Source: Phymorhynchus buccinoides (Eukaryota; Mollusca; Gastropoda; Neogastropoda; Raphitomidae). Taken from it: 64,000 nucleotides of DNA. The position numbers were made by a program, and so were the translations under genes. The stretch spans positions 45,642,622 through 45,706,621 of the forward strand of contig CM065698.1 of NCBI GenBank assembly GCA_017654935.2, written 5' to 3'. This document shows, piece after piece, positions 19,275 through 29,718 of this stretch; the first letter of the stretch is position 1, and every line of letters begins with the position of its first letter. The notes under the pieces are model-generated. The model was given only the letters and a program-made list of their open reading frames with translations. It did not search any database and was not told the DNA's origin.

Positions 19275-19299
19275 GGGGGGGGGGGGGGGGGGGGGGGGA
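19275..19299. repeat. Poly-G run just after E4 donor
   Basis: About 25 consecutive G begin 14 nt after the donor. Similar runs follow the E3 donor and most of its copies, and could form G-quadruplexes in the transcript. Confidence 0.9.
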
Positions 19300-19353
19300 A
19301 GAGAGAGAGAAAGAAAGAGAGGTATGGACAGTCAAGGAAAGAGAAATAGAGAG

Positions 19354-19775
19354 TATATGTGACCCAGCACCACGAAAGGGACATTAAGTCGCTGGGCTAG
19401 TTTCTCACAACAGGCTTGGAAAGTCAAAAATCTCATTTTTTGTCAATTTTGAGTTATGGGTATTTCCGTGTTCTCTAACATCGTATCTTTCATATGATAA
19501 TCTCTAATATGGTCACTAAATGGTCTTATAAGTGCTTTAAAACGAGTAGGTCAATGCATTTTCTTCAGCTAGGCTAGACTTTAAACTGTTTTCTCAAAAT
19601 GGCCAACGCTCACCTTACTAACTTTAAATGCTAATAACTCTGGAATGGAAAAAAAATACAAGAATGGTTCTTGTATCATTAGAAAGATAATTGTCTGAAG
19701 TTTTTAAATGTATATTTTTCTCAGAATGGTCAGTTTGACACTTAATGTCCCTTTCATGGTGCTGGGTCACATGTG
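19354..19775. mobile_element. MITE with 'tatgtgacccagcaccacga' ends
   Basis: The left end 'gtgacccagcaccacgaaag' (from 19358) and right end 'ctttcatggtgctgggtcac' (to 19770) are inverted repeats of about 33 bp ending 'acattaagt' and 'acttaatgt'. The interior is AT-rich and non-coding. A truncated end of the same family is at 18604-18660. Confidence 0.85.
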
Positions 19776-20033
19776 TTTTTGTGCAGTGTGTGTGTGTGTG
19801 TTATGCACGACTATGGCTCCCAGCAGAGGAGGCAAATGCTATTCTGGAAGATTAGGTGAGTTTGTGGGGGTGTGAGTGCATGCACAGGTGCATGATTATG
19901 AGATTATAAGAACAGAGGCACTAGAGATGCGTTTTAATGTATCATGTAGTCTACGACATTAGATCAATGTGTTCAGTTAACGGGAGTGCCTCAAGTCTGT
20001 GTAAGTAATAGGAGACGTTGGTATCATTAGGTA

Positions 20034-20292
20034 TTAGGTACTTTATAGTCACAGAGGCGTCTGTGAAATTCGGGTTGATCCCACCTGGAGAGCCGTCGCA
20101 GCCAGAGGCGCGCCACCCAATTTATTAAAAAAAAATTGTATGCAATTTTTGTGAGTCTGATGAGGAAGGAAAGGGTGGATGGGGGGTGGGGTAAATTTTG
20201 ACCAAATGACAACTTTTTTGTTGCCACTGGGTTTAACGTGTGCTAAGTGCATGGGCACACGGAACCTCGGTTTATTGTCTCATCCGAAATAC
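20034..20292 (-). mobile_element. tRNA-derived SINE (family G), truncated
   Basis: Reverse orientation. It contains the tail 'taggtactttatagtcacag', 'cccacctggagagccgtcgc', 'ccactgggtttaacgtgtgc' and 'gtctcatccgaaatacg'. The tRNA-like head present in 33580-33981 is missing. Confidence 0.8.
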
Positions 20293-20756
20293 GTTGGGTT
20301 GCAAAGAAGCAAATTTAAGGGCATAAGCATGAAGTAATTGTGTATTCTTTTAAGTAGGCTATCAAATGATATCAACATGTGTTACAGGCATAAGCATGAA
20401 CTGATAGTGTAGTCTTTGTGTTAGCCATAATGTTGGATCGAAATGTGTGTAACGTTTAGTTTTAATTTGCGTGCCTCTGGGGCTTTAAGAAAAAAAGGGA
20501 GGTGATGGGTTTTGAGGTTTAAAAACAGGTAGAAGTGTGTAATCTGTGTATTTATTGGGTGTATGTAGTTAATAACTTTAGATCAAAATGTGTACAGTGT
20601 GTTCTTATTTGTAGCCCTGAGTGCTTCTATTGTTTTCTAAATGTTCCTCTGGGAAGAGCAGAGATTTATACAAAATACTATGCATGCAGTTAACCCTGCG
20701 ATAGAAGAACTTGGGATGATTGTACGCTTAGCGCTTCAACTAATCAGCTTTGGGTT

Positions 20757-20992
20757 TTAACCCTTTCGTGGCCAGCCATTTTTCAGCCAAAAAATATCAT
20801 TAGACTTAACTGGGTAGAGAAAAATAATATCTGTAATGTTAGGAATTCCTGTGTGACATGTATAACATTAGTCCTATCATTACCTCCCAAAATTAAGAAA
20901 ACAGGGTTTTAGATAACAGGCTCAGCCTTTTAGTGACATGGGTGTTAAACCATTCTGGTGCAAAAATGCGACATTGGCAGTGAAAGGGTTAA
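20757..20992. mobile_element. TTAA MITE family D, second copy
   Basis: TTAA-CCCTTTCGTGGCCAGCC at left, 'ggcagtgaaaggg'-TTAA at right. The interior contains 'gtgacatgggtgttaaacca', shared in reverse with 12564-12809. Confidence 0.85.
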
Positions 20993-21083
20993 TTTTGACC
21001 CCAAAAATTGTTTTTTGTTTTATTTTTTTTTGTTCTCTTAGGGAAAGAAGAAAAAATGTACTGGACATGTTTCTTGGTGTTCT

Positions 21084-21487
21084 TACATCGTCGGTGAAAT
21101 TCAAAAACCTCATATCTCAATATTGGTAGTTTTGAGAAAAATGATAGAAACTGTTTTAAAAATTAACCACGTTGACCACAATTGATTAACTATGATGAAT
21201 ATGTTGTTCAAGACATTGCGAGTTTAGTCCTGCATTTTGTTAAAATTACTTTAAAAAAATTTTTTTTAGACTTGAAGATACAAGGTTTTTGTCCTTAACT
21301 AGATCTAAATTTGGGACTTACAAGTTTTTGTTCTATTTTCACAACCTCATTTACCTCAGATAGAAAGTCGTTTGAGATATGAGCTTTTGGTGGAAGGTGG
21401 TGGGAAAAATGAGAGAGCTGACTGTGCATCTAACTCCAAACCCACAAAAATCGAGATACGAGGTTTTTGAATTTCACCGACGACATA
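21084..21487. mobile_element. MITE with 34-bp inverted ends
   Basis: 'catcgtcggtgaaattcaaa' (from 21087) is inverted as 'tttgaatttcaccgacgaca' (to 21486), extended by 'aacctcatatctc' and 'gagatacgaggt'. About 400 bp, AT-rich, non-coding. Confidence 0.8.
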
Positions 21488-21489
21488 CA

Positions 21490-22200
21490 AAAATATGACT
21501 CAAAAATTTGAGAGGACACCACTAATGAAGACTTTCAATGAAGATGGAAAGTTTGAATTTTAGCAGGCATGAATGTTCCAGAAACAAGATTTTTTTTTTT
21601 TTAAAGAAGTGTTTTAGAAACAGAAAACATTGATTGTAATTGTTATATTTGTGTTCAATAGTTGTATACAAGGAGTAGAAATATTGCAAACATATGCATG
21701 TGATTTTTTCTTGTAATCCGTGTTTTATGGATCCCTCACGTCTTAGTAGTTTTTAGCCCTTTGACATGTATTATAATTCTTTTGCCATTTTTATATTCTT
21801 GATTAACGAAATAAATATTGTAAAAGTTAACAAAGTTTTTTATTTTTATTTTATTAAAGCAAAGTTATTTTTTCACCCATAGACATATTATGTGTTGTTT
21901 TGTGTTTTAAGCGTACATCATGATTTACGGAATTGTAAAAGCTGATTAAATTAGAACAACTCTTTTTGGCAACAATGAAGCATTTTTCATGCTAATTACT
22001 TAGTAATTGTAGCATTTTGATCCTCTTCCAGTGATCAGGTTTGTGGTATGTAGTTCACTGTTGTCTTCTTTCTTGCTTTTTCCTTTGCGGCATGCAAAAG
22101 TGCGATTTCTTTCCTGACAGCATGTCCTTAACTGTCACGAAATGTTTGAATGTTTCAGCCAGGCAATGCTGGTTCTTCTTTTGTTGGCTTCTATGGTTTC
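21490..22200. other. Intronic AT-rich sequence, nothing recognised
   Basis: No open frame or repeat match was noticed over this stretch apart from short poly-T and poly-A runs. Confidence 0.5.
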
Positions 22201-22382
22201 TTCAATCAGGTTTTGTTCTACAGCCCCCCCCCCCCCCCCCCCCGACCCCTTTGTTAGTCCTAGACCACCACCACCACCACCACCACCCTGTCTACATCAC
22301 AGCATAGACTTTGCTCTGAAACAAAGACAACTTTTTCACCTTTCATCTTCCCCTTTTTGGCTCACTTTGTGTTAACTTCATA

Positions 22383-22640
22383 TTTACGACCATCAATCTC
22401 AAAGTCATTTTTTGTTGGCAATCATGTACTTTAAGCACACCCCCTTCATGTTTATGACCCTCAATCTCAGTCATTTTTTGTTGGTAATCTTGTACTTAAA
22501 CACCCCCTCATGTTTACGACCCTCAATCTCAAAGTCATTTTTTGTTGGCAATATTGTACTTAAACACCCCCCCCTCATGTTTACGACCCTCAATCTCAAA
22601 GTCATTATTTGTTGGCAATCTTGTACTTAAACATGCACGC
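22383..22640. repeat. Four ~66-bp tandem units with C-rich joints
   Basis: Units read 'aatctcaaagtcattttttg', 'ttggcaatcttgtacttaaa', 'cacccccctcatgtttacga'. They are flanked by poly-C runs (22222-22242, 22686-22700) and a (CAC)n stretch. Confidence 0.8.
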
Positions 22641-23035
22641 ACCACCCCCCCCCTCACACACACATAGACTTTGCTCACACACTCACCCCCCCCCCCCCCC
22701 ACACACCGACTGAGCCTTGAAGGCTTTGCCTCTTGTTCAGTTTGGATTGTGAAAGAGATGACCTGTCAGTTCACTTCTGTAGGTTTCCGTCCTTTGCGGC
22801 TGGCTTACTATTCATTGGAGAATTTTGTTTGTATCCCTGCAGTGAAATTACTACAATACCAAATAAGCCCTCTTGTTCAGTATTAAACATGATGACCTAT
22901 CACCTCCATGTGCTTCTATATTTGGCATTCACATTTTGTTCTACAACCCCCGTTTCGTTAAAAGCCCAACAGCATTGTGCTGAATATTTCTGCTATCACA
23001 GAATGTGCAACTACTCTTTTCCTTTAGTAGATCTG

Positions 23036-23168
23036 TTTAGCGTCCTCCGGTCTGGAACAGACACATATGGGACATTAGTAGATGTAAAGATGGTGGGAAC
23101 GATCCTGGAGGCAATGCCCGACGGCAGTGCAACACCAGTCCTGATTTATTTTTAGCAATACAGATAAT
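23036..23168. mobile_element. Partial SINE-like element family C
   Basis: 'cgtcctccggtctggaacag', 'acacatatgggacatt', 'ggaggcaatgcccgacggca' and end 'agcaatacagat', like the partial copy at 1280-1411. The two share head and break point, so they may form a sub-family. Confidence 0.65.
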
Positions 23169-23570
23169 TTTGCTTGATTTTTCTTTATAAACTCTTTTCC
23201 TTGTTGAGTTTGGATGTTAAATATGATGATCTGTCAGCCATCTCCATATGCTTTGTTCCTTTCCGATTTTCTCAGAATCTGTTCTTGTTTTTAATCTTCA
23301 CAGAGTAGGCATAAAAAAAAAGCCATCCTTGAATTAGTGATTACTTTTTCCTTTGCTCTCTATCTTCCTTTTTGTTTGTTTTGTTTTTGTTCTCTGCATG
23401 ATATTAAGTGATTTTTATTTTGACCTTTAAATATTTTAGCCATTAGGAAAATATAGTAATTGTCAAACGCCTAAAATGAACACCAGAGAAATGTTTTCTT
23501 CTGTTTGTTGTGTAGTTTTTCTTTGTAAATGTTACGTTTAAAGGAATACCAAGAACTAAACAAAAACAAC

Positions 23571-23737
23571 TATTTTACGGACTATAAGGCGATAATTTCC
23601 CCCAGACTGAGACCCCTGTGCCTTATTATGTGACTGATAATATAGTAAGAAAATAAAGTAACAAAATCTGAATTTTGTGGTAAATTTGTGTGTGTGTATT
23701 ATGACCAGGTGTGCCTTATAGTCCGTAAAGTACGGTA
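23571..23737. mobile_element. MITE family F (ggactataaggcg ends)
   Basis: 'tattttacggactataaggc' at left is inverted as 'gccttatagtccgtaaagta' at right, ending 'cggta'. The interior has 'cccccagactgagacc' and 'aaatctgaattttg'. About 165 bp; serves as the unexpanded reference for 24184-24673. Confidence 0.85.
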
Positions 23738-24183
23738 ATGACAATGCATTATAATTAACATGAACCGCAAGGAACCAGATATTTTTGGGAGGCATGTTAA
23801 CCATGTAATGTGTGAACATTTTAAAAAAAATGTAAAGAACAACCGGAATCCAGCTCCATTGTGGTTTTTGTTGTTGTGGGTTTTTTTCATATGTGCGAAC
23901 GGGATTTTCAACAGCTATGTCTGGAAATGAGCATACATGCCACCGATTGGCTATAAGTATGAGCAGTTTGGTCATAAAAAAAAAAAAATTATAGGTGGTA
24001 ACACTCAAAATCACAACAATCAACTTTAAAAAAAAAATCCTTATGAGATTTTCTTTGCACATTTAAATGAAGATGTTACTTGTTCTTCGTCATTTCTCTC
24101 TTTCTTTATGAGTATATTATGACTGTTTCTTCTTGCATGATGTTGGTACTGTGTGCGTCAAGAGTAGCAGTGTTGTTGTATTG

Positions 24184-24673
24184 CCGTACTGTTCGGACTA
24201 TAAGGCGATACCTTTCCCCCAGACTCAGACCCCCTCGCCTTATAATATGACTCATAAAATAGTGAGAAAATATAGCAAAATCTGAAATCTGGGTTAAATT
24301 TTGAGGGTGCGCCTTATACAGAGGTGCTCCTTATACAGAGGTGCGCCTTATACAGAGGTGCGCCTTATACACAGGTGCGCCTTATACAGAGGTGCGCCTT
24401 ATACAGAGGTGCGCCTTATACAGAGGTGCGCCTTATACAGAGGTGCGCCTTATACAGAGGTGCGCCTTATACAGAGGTGCGCCTTATACAGAGGTGCGCC
24501 TTATACAGAGGTGCGCCTTATACAAGGTGCGCCTTATACAGAGGTGCGCCTTATACAGAGGTGCGCCTTATACAAGGTGCGCCTTATACAGAGGTGCGCC
24601 TTATACAGAGGTGCGCCTTATACAGAGGTGCGCCTTATACAGAGGTGCGCCTTATAGTCCGGAAAATACGGTA
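24184..24673. mobile_element. MITE family F with expanded terminal repeat
   Basis: The left half 'ccgtactgttcggactataa' through 'gggttaaattttgagggtgc' matches family F. The right end 'ccttatagtccggaaaatac' closes the element. Between them the terminal phrase has become a minisatellite (24306-24655). Confidence 0.85.
24306..24655. repeat. 17-bp minisatellite 'gtgcgccttatacagag'
   Basis: About 20 near-identical 17-bp units, with a few 14-bp variants lacking 'gag' ('ttatacaaggtgcgcc'). The unit is the family F terminal sequence plus a short linker. All three forward frames are open only because of the repeat. Confidence 0.92.
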
Positions 24674-24674
24674 T

Positions 24675-25177
24675 GTATGCTTGGTTCTCAGAATCTGTTG
24701 TTGGTTTCTGACTATGCAACCTGTCGTCGTAAAATGTGCACATATCATTTTCACCATAGTACATGCTAGTTGGGTCAGATGTATTCACCGTTCAGTCACT
24801 GCCAGATTTATTTTATTGTCCTAATGTCTTATTGATGTTTTTAGTTGATGAAGCTGATGTTAATTGATGAAGAATTAAAAAAAATGTCTTATTTAAAAAA
24901 ATGGATTTTGCAGTGGTTCATAAGCACTAGGGAGTTCATTTCTTTACAATTATCGTCATGGCGGTATAGATGTCTGCAAACGTGTTTTTTTTTACTAAAT
25001 GCTTAAGTCTTTCTTCCATCATTGTAAAGAACATGACATATATTTATTTTGATTATTTGTCGATCTCAGTTATGAAAACTTGAAGCTATGAGTGATTTTA
25101 TGAGAATGGGGTAGATACAGTGTAAAGATAATATAATGCTTTATTTATTTTGTGGAGGAAAGAAGAAAACATTTTTG
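24675..25177. other. Intronic sequence, nothing recognised
   Basis: AT-rich sequence without exon signals or known repeat ends. Confidence 0.45.
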
Positions 25178-25360
25178 TACAGTGGAACCTCCCTTATAAG
25201 ACCCCATTATAAGACTCCCTCCCACATAAGACCTACTTCTCAGAGACATTGCCCTTCTTTGTAAGTATTAAAATCACCTCCCTTGTAAGACCCCTCCCTT
25301 ATAAGACCTCATTTGGGATGGTTGTTGAAGGTCTGGTCTTATAAGGGAAGTTCCACTGTA
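25178..25360. mobile_element. MITE family A, intact copy
   Basis: TA-CAGTGGAACCTCCCTTATAAG to 'gggaagttccactgta'. The core 'gagacattgcccttctttgt' is present. 183 bp. Confidence 0.9.
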
Positions 25361-26073
25361 CCACATTGTCTTCAGTTAAAAACTCTTGTAGGCAAAGCTA
25401 CCCTTTCTCTTTCGCTGCCTAGTAATGTGTGCATTTACTGAAGCAATGTAGCTGTGCTGGATACAAGGGTGCTACTCTTTCATTTTCACACTGATTTCAG
25501 TGTTTTTAATTCTACCAGAAACTGAACTTCATTTTTTTAATTCATCACACACAAAAAAAAAAAAATGACCACAAGCGATTTTGGGGCATTTTGAACTTGG
25601 TTGTTTTATTTTGGAAATTTACAAAGGCAATATATAGTAATAATTTCACAAGGCTTATCAGACTCAAACTGTCTGTCTATCATTTTAACTGTCTGTCTGT
25701 CTCGTTATCTCTCTCTCTTAAGTTGCCCCCCTGAATCGTCCGACTGGGCTCTGCCCCTGTACCCTGCCGGGGCCATGGGTCCCTGGACCCCGCCTTTCAG
25801 TTTTTTCTTTTTTGGGGAGTTGCACCCATGTGGATATTTACGTGCATTGGAGGCATTGGATGGTGTGTATCCACTAACTTGGTTTCTATGTCTCTGCCCT
25901 CTCTCTGTCTCTCTCGCTGTGTCTGCCTGTGAGTGATAAATGCCAACACACTGCGGATCTCTCACTGCAGGTAGGTGCATCACGTGTTCCGGGGGTGGTG
26001 ATGGTGGTGGTGGTGGTGTGGTGTGTGGTGGTTTTGCTTTCTCAGTTTGTTCGTGTGAACTAACACCACTTAA

Positions 26074-26562
26074 CATATTTTACGGACTTTGAGGCCATAC
26101 CGTATTTTTCGGACTGTAAGGCACACCTTTGCAAAATAGTCTGGAAGCTCAAATATGTAGCTTGCAAAAATAAGGGTCCACTAAACCTTATGGGTTACAA
26201 GCATCCAACTGGCCTGGATGGAGAGTTTAGGCACCCCCCCCCCCCCCTCAAATATTACCCAAATTTCAGATTTTTTTAATTATAATTTGTTATTATTTTA
26301 TTAGTCATATTATAAGGTGCTGGGGTCTGAATCTGTGGAAAAAAAAGTATCGCCTTATACTGTTAAGTTATAGTCTGATAAATACCGGGGGGGTTTCCCC
26401 AGATCGAAACCGTTGTGCCTTACAGTATTACTAGTGATAGCGTGTATTAAAAAATAAAAATGTTGAAACAAAAACCAGAATTTTGCGGATAATGTTTCTT
26501 TTTGTTTGGGATGGGGTGGGGTGGGGGCTTATGACGTAATGGGCCCTATAGTCCGTAAAATA
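26074..26562. mobile_element. MITE family F, composite copy
   Basis: 'attttacggactttgaggcc' and 'ccgtatttttcggactgtaa' at left, 'cctatagtccgtaaaataaa' at right, with internal 'gcctta' words near 26350-26420. Longer than 23571-23737, probably two merged copies. Confidence 0.65.
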
Positions 26563-26883
26563 AATTTTTCTTCTTTTGGTACTCTTTTTTTTTTAAAGGT
26601 ATGTTATGCAATATTAAGGTTAAAATACTATTGGTCAAAATTCCTCTGTATGTTTTAGCATGATTTGTTTGTTTCATTTTATTTCATTTTATTTATTCAC
26701 TAAATTTTCCCCCCCCCCCCCCCACACAATATCAGATACAATTAGTATTTGTCAAAATTCCTGTTTTGGCATGATTTATTTGTTGATTTGGTTTCATTTT
26801 GTTTTCTGTTCTTTTTATTTAAAAAGTTGTGTTTGTTGAGTTTAAGTTTATATCCGACCGTGTATTCTTGTCATGTGATGATA

Positions 26884-27039
26884 ATGTGAATTGATATAGT
26901 GCTCTTTCTCACACGAGCTCAGTGCGCTTTACATCAAGAACAAGAAAATTAAACGCAAACAAATAATAATTCACTAGAAAGTAAAATACACATGATGCTT
27001 GCACGCAACGCTCTCTTTCTTCCTCACACACACAGACAC

Positions 27040-27040
<1 letters not shown>
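26884..27040. repeat. Uninterrupted copy of the 'gctctttctcac' repeat
   Basis: 'gatatagtgctctttctcac', 'gagctcagtgcgctttacat', 'caagaaaattaaacgcaaac' and 'ctttcttcctcacacacaca' match 12484-12905 without the MITE. It supplies the empty TTAA site at 26949-26952. Confidence 0.75.
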
Positions 27041-27193
<153 letters not shown>

Positions 27194-27199
27194 ATACAT

Positions 27200-27985
27200 G
27201 AGTAAAAGAGTTACAATATGAACATTCTAAAAAAAAACATAGACCACATTCACTTCCTAAATCAAGCTTAGATACAATACTGGAAATAAAATCATACTGG
27301 CATCGACATACCGGTTACATGAAGAATTATAATAGACAAGTTTTGCAAAAAACACAGCCTTCTACCTCCTTTGTAAGCATTTAAAGTTTACAAGACGTAC
27401 ATTGTCTACTACCTTCTACATACAACTTACAAAATATAAAAAGAATTGCAAAAACAAAATGTCACAAGATTTCTGCAAAGAGACGGATCCCCCACTTATA
27501 ACTTATTTTTTCTCACATGTCCCTATTTTGGGGGATGAAAATTTCAACTAAAAATCCCAAATATATTGCTTTCCAGTAAATGAAAAGAAAATGATTTTGC
27601 TTTATATATCATGAGCTTCTATTGCATTTTGCTTTGTGTGTGGCTAATAAAAAAAACTCGGACTGTTCTTGCTTGCTTTGGCTTGTGATAGTCATTTATT
27701 CTAACGGCTTTTAATATAGTTAATGCGCTTCAACATAACAATCATTACTTGATTAATTAGGGGAATTTTTGTTTTTTGTTTTTTTAAATTTAAAATTGAT
27801 TTAGATTGGGATTTATTTACCAGTATTGCATATCTGCATATAGTGCTCTGATTTTTATACTAGTTGTATGTTAATATGATTGATCTGTGGTATCTTTAAG
27901 TTATCGTAGGTTGTGGTGTGAAGACTTTAATTCTTTATAGGTGGAAAATTGGATCATCTGTGTGTCTGTGCGTGAAGCAATTTCT
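27200..27985. other. Intronic sequence, nothing recognised
   Basis: AT-rich sequence without exon signals or repeat ends I could match. Confidence 0.45.
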
Positions 27986-28168
27986 CGTGCCTCGTGTGTG
28001 TGTGTGTGTGTTGTGTGTGTGTGAAGCAATCTCATGTGACTGTGTGTGTGTGTGTGTGTGTGTGTGACACACTGTGCTTTCATGCGTGTTTTGTGATTCT
28101 GATTGTATTCAATCATATTGGGTCATACCAAAGCATGTGTTTCTTATCCTCTTGTACAATGCATGAAG

Positions 28169-28347
28169 TACAGTGGAACCTCCCTTATAAGACCTCCCAT
28201 ATAAGACTCCCTCCCACATAAGACCTACTTCTCTGAGACATTGCCCTTCTTTGTAAGTATTAAAATTACCTCCCTTAGAAGACCCCTCCCTTATAAGACC
28301 TCATTTTTGATGATTTTTTAGGGTCTTATAAGGGAGGTACCACTGTA
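28169..28347. mobile_element. MITE family A, intact copy
   Basis: TA-CAGTGGAACCTCCCTTATAAG to 'gggaggtaccactgta', core 'gagacattgcccttctttgt'. 179 bp. Confidence 0.9.
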
Positions 28348-28424
28348 TTTCTTTGTATCATGTTTTGTGTCATATGGTGTTGTTTAATATTGTGCTGTTT
28401 TGTATCTTGTTTTATCAGACACTA

Positions 28425-28830
28425 GCGCAACTCCGAGTACCAGTAACGCCTAATAACGGTAACGCCTAGTAACGGTAACACCAAGTACTGGTAACGCTGA
28501 GTACAGCAAATTTGAAGCGATTCGGTTAAGAAACGGCGGAGTCGTATAGCGCGCGCGTGTCTGAACCGATTCGCTTCCGGTTTGGTACACGGATGGTCAC
28601 CGTCCTCGGTCATCTTCCTGCCAAATTCGAAGGCAATCGGTCCAGAAACACCGGAGATACGGGCGCCGAGAGGCCGGCGGATGCGCGTTTCGCGCATTTG
28701 CCGAACCGCGCAAATGACACGGCCGCCTCGGTTGCCGTTGCCATCGCCCCGTTAGGCCTCACAGCAAATTTGAAGCAATTCGGTCGAAAAACGGCGGAGT
28801 TATAAGGCCCGTTTTGTGTTTCAGACACAC
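28425..28830. repeat. GC-rich block with direct repeat ends
   Basis: Unlike its AT-rich surroundings this stretch is rich in CG ('gcgcgcgcgtgtctgaaccg', 'cggcggatgcgcgtttcgcg'). 'agcaaatttgaagcgattcg' (28506) returns as 'agcaaatttgaagcaattcg' (28753), each followed by 'aaacggcggagt'. A related phrase is at 51436. 'gtaacgcc' is also repeated at the left edge. No gene was recognised; probably part of an unidentified mobile element. Confidence 0.5.
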
Positions 28831-29428
28831 ACACGGACAGTTGGCTTTTTACTATATGATTTTGCATTATTAAACAGTGCAAACACTGTATTGTACAATA
28901 TCATGTTATATTGCATTGATCAATATTGTGCCATACCGTACTGTATCCTGTTATATTGCATCATATTTTTGTCCATTGTGTAACGTATCCGTGTAATGTG
29001 TGTGTGTGTGTGTGTGCACGCACGAGTGTGTGTGTAATGTGTGTGTTAGGACCATTTCTTAATTGTGTGTGTATGTTATCTTGTTCATCTTTGCGTTATG
29101 AATGTTCGACGGGTGTGTGCGCTTCAGTTTGATATTTATCAAGATTTAGCGCCGTATATATTGTGTGTAGTGTGTGTGTGTGTGTGTGTCAGTTAGCAAG
29201 TTACACAAATTTTGCTGTGACTACTCCATTTATTTTCCAATACTCTGCGGTGTTCTGTTAATGTTGATTATTCAAAATAACAAAATAACAGACTTATGCT
29301 TAAATCGCACAAGTTGCTCACTTGAATCTTCTCATACTGTTTCTGTGCGGTTTGACGTGACAAAAATACACATTGACACCTATGAAAAAACACTTTTATA
29401 CCTGATATCACACACACACACACACAAC

Positions 29429-29530
29429 AGTGATGCACCGAGGTTGGAAAAGTGATGGGACAGACTGTCCTGAAGCAAGAAAATCGATAGGTCAAAATGT
29501 CCTGGACCTTAGAGAACAATCGGACAATTT
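29429..29530. repeat. Paralogue of the DIRS insertion site
   Basis: Matches 4525-4602 and continues 'caatcggacaatttgaca' without a DIRS element, where the other copy has 'aatcagacaa' then the element and then 'tttgtcctgaca'. Confidence 0.6.
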
Positions 29531-29718
29531 GACATTATGGTGTGAAAACCCCCCGAAAAAACCCCGCTCTGGGGGGGTTTGATAAACATTTTTGTCAGGC
29601 AGAGTAATAATTATCTGCTTCAGGTGAATATAGATTATCAAAGTTAACTGCTCGAGAGTGGTAGATGTTGTTTACATGTTTATACATCATGTGTGGGGAA
29701 AGCTTTTGTTTGTGTTAC

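Noticed and set aside
24301..24824. Open frames repeating RLIQRCALYRGAPYTEV
   Set aside because: Translations of the 17-bp minisatellite; all three frames are open with the same period and no coding signals exist.
28422..28882. Overlapping open frames on both strands in the CG-rich block
   Set aside because: High CG content lowers stop frequency; the frames share no motif and the region has direct repeats typical of a mobile element.
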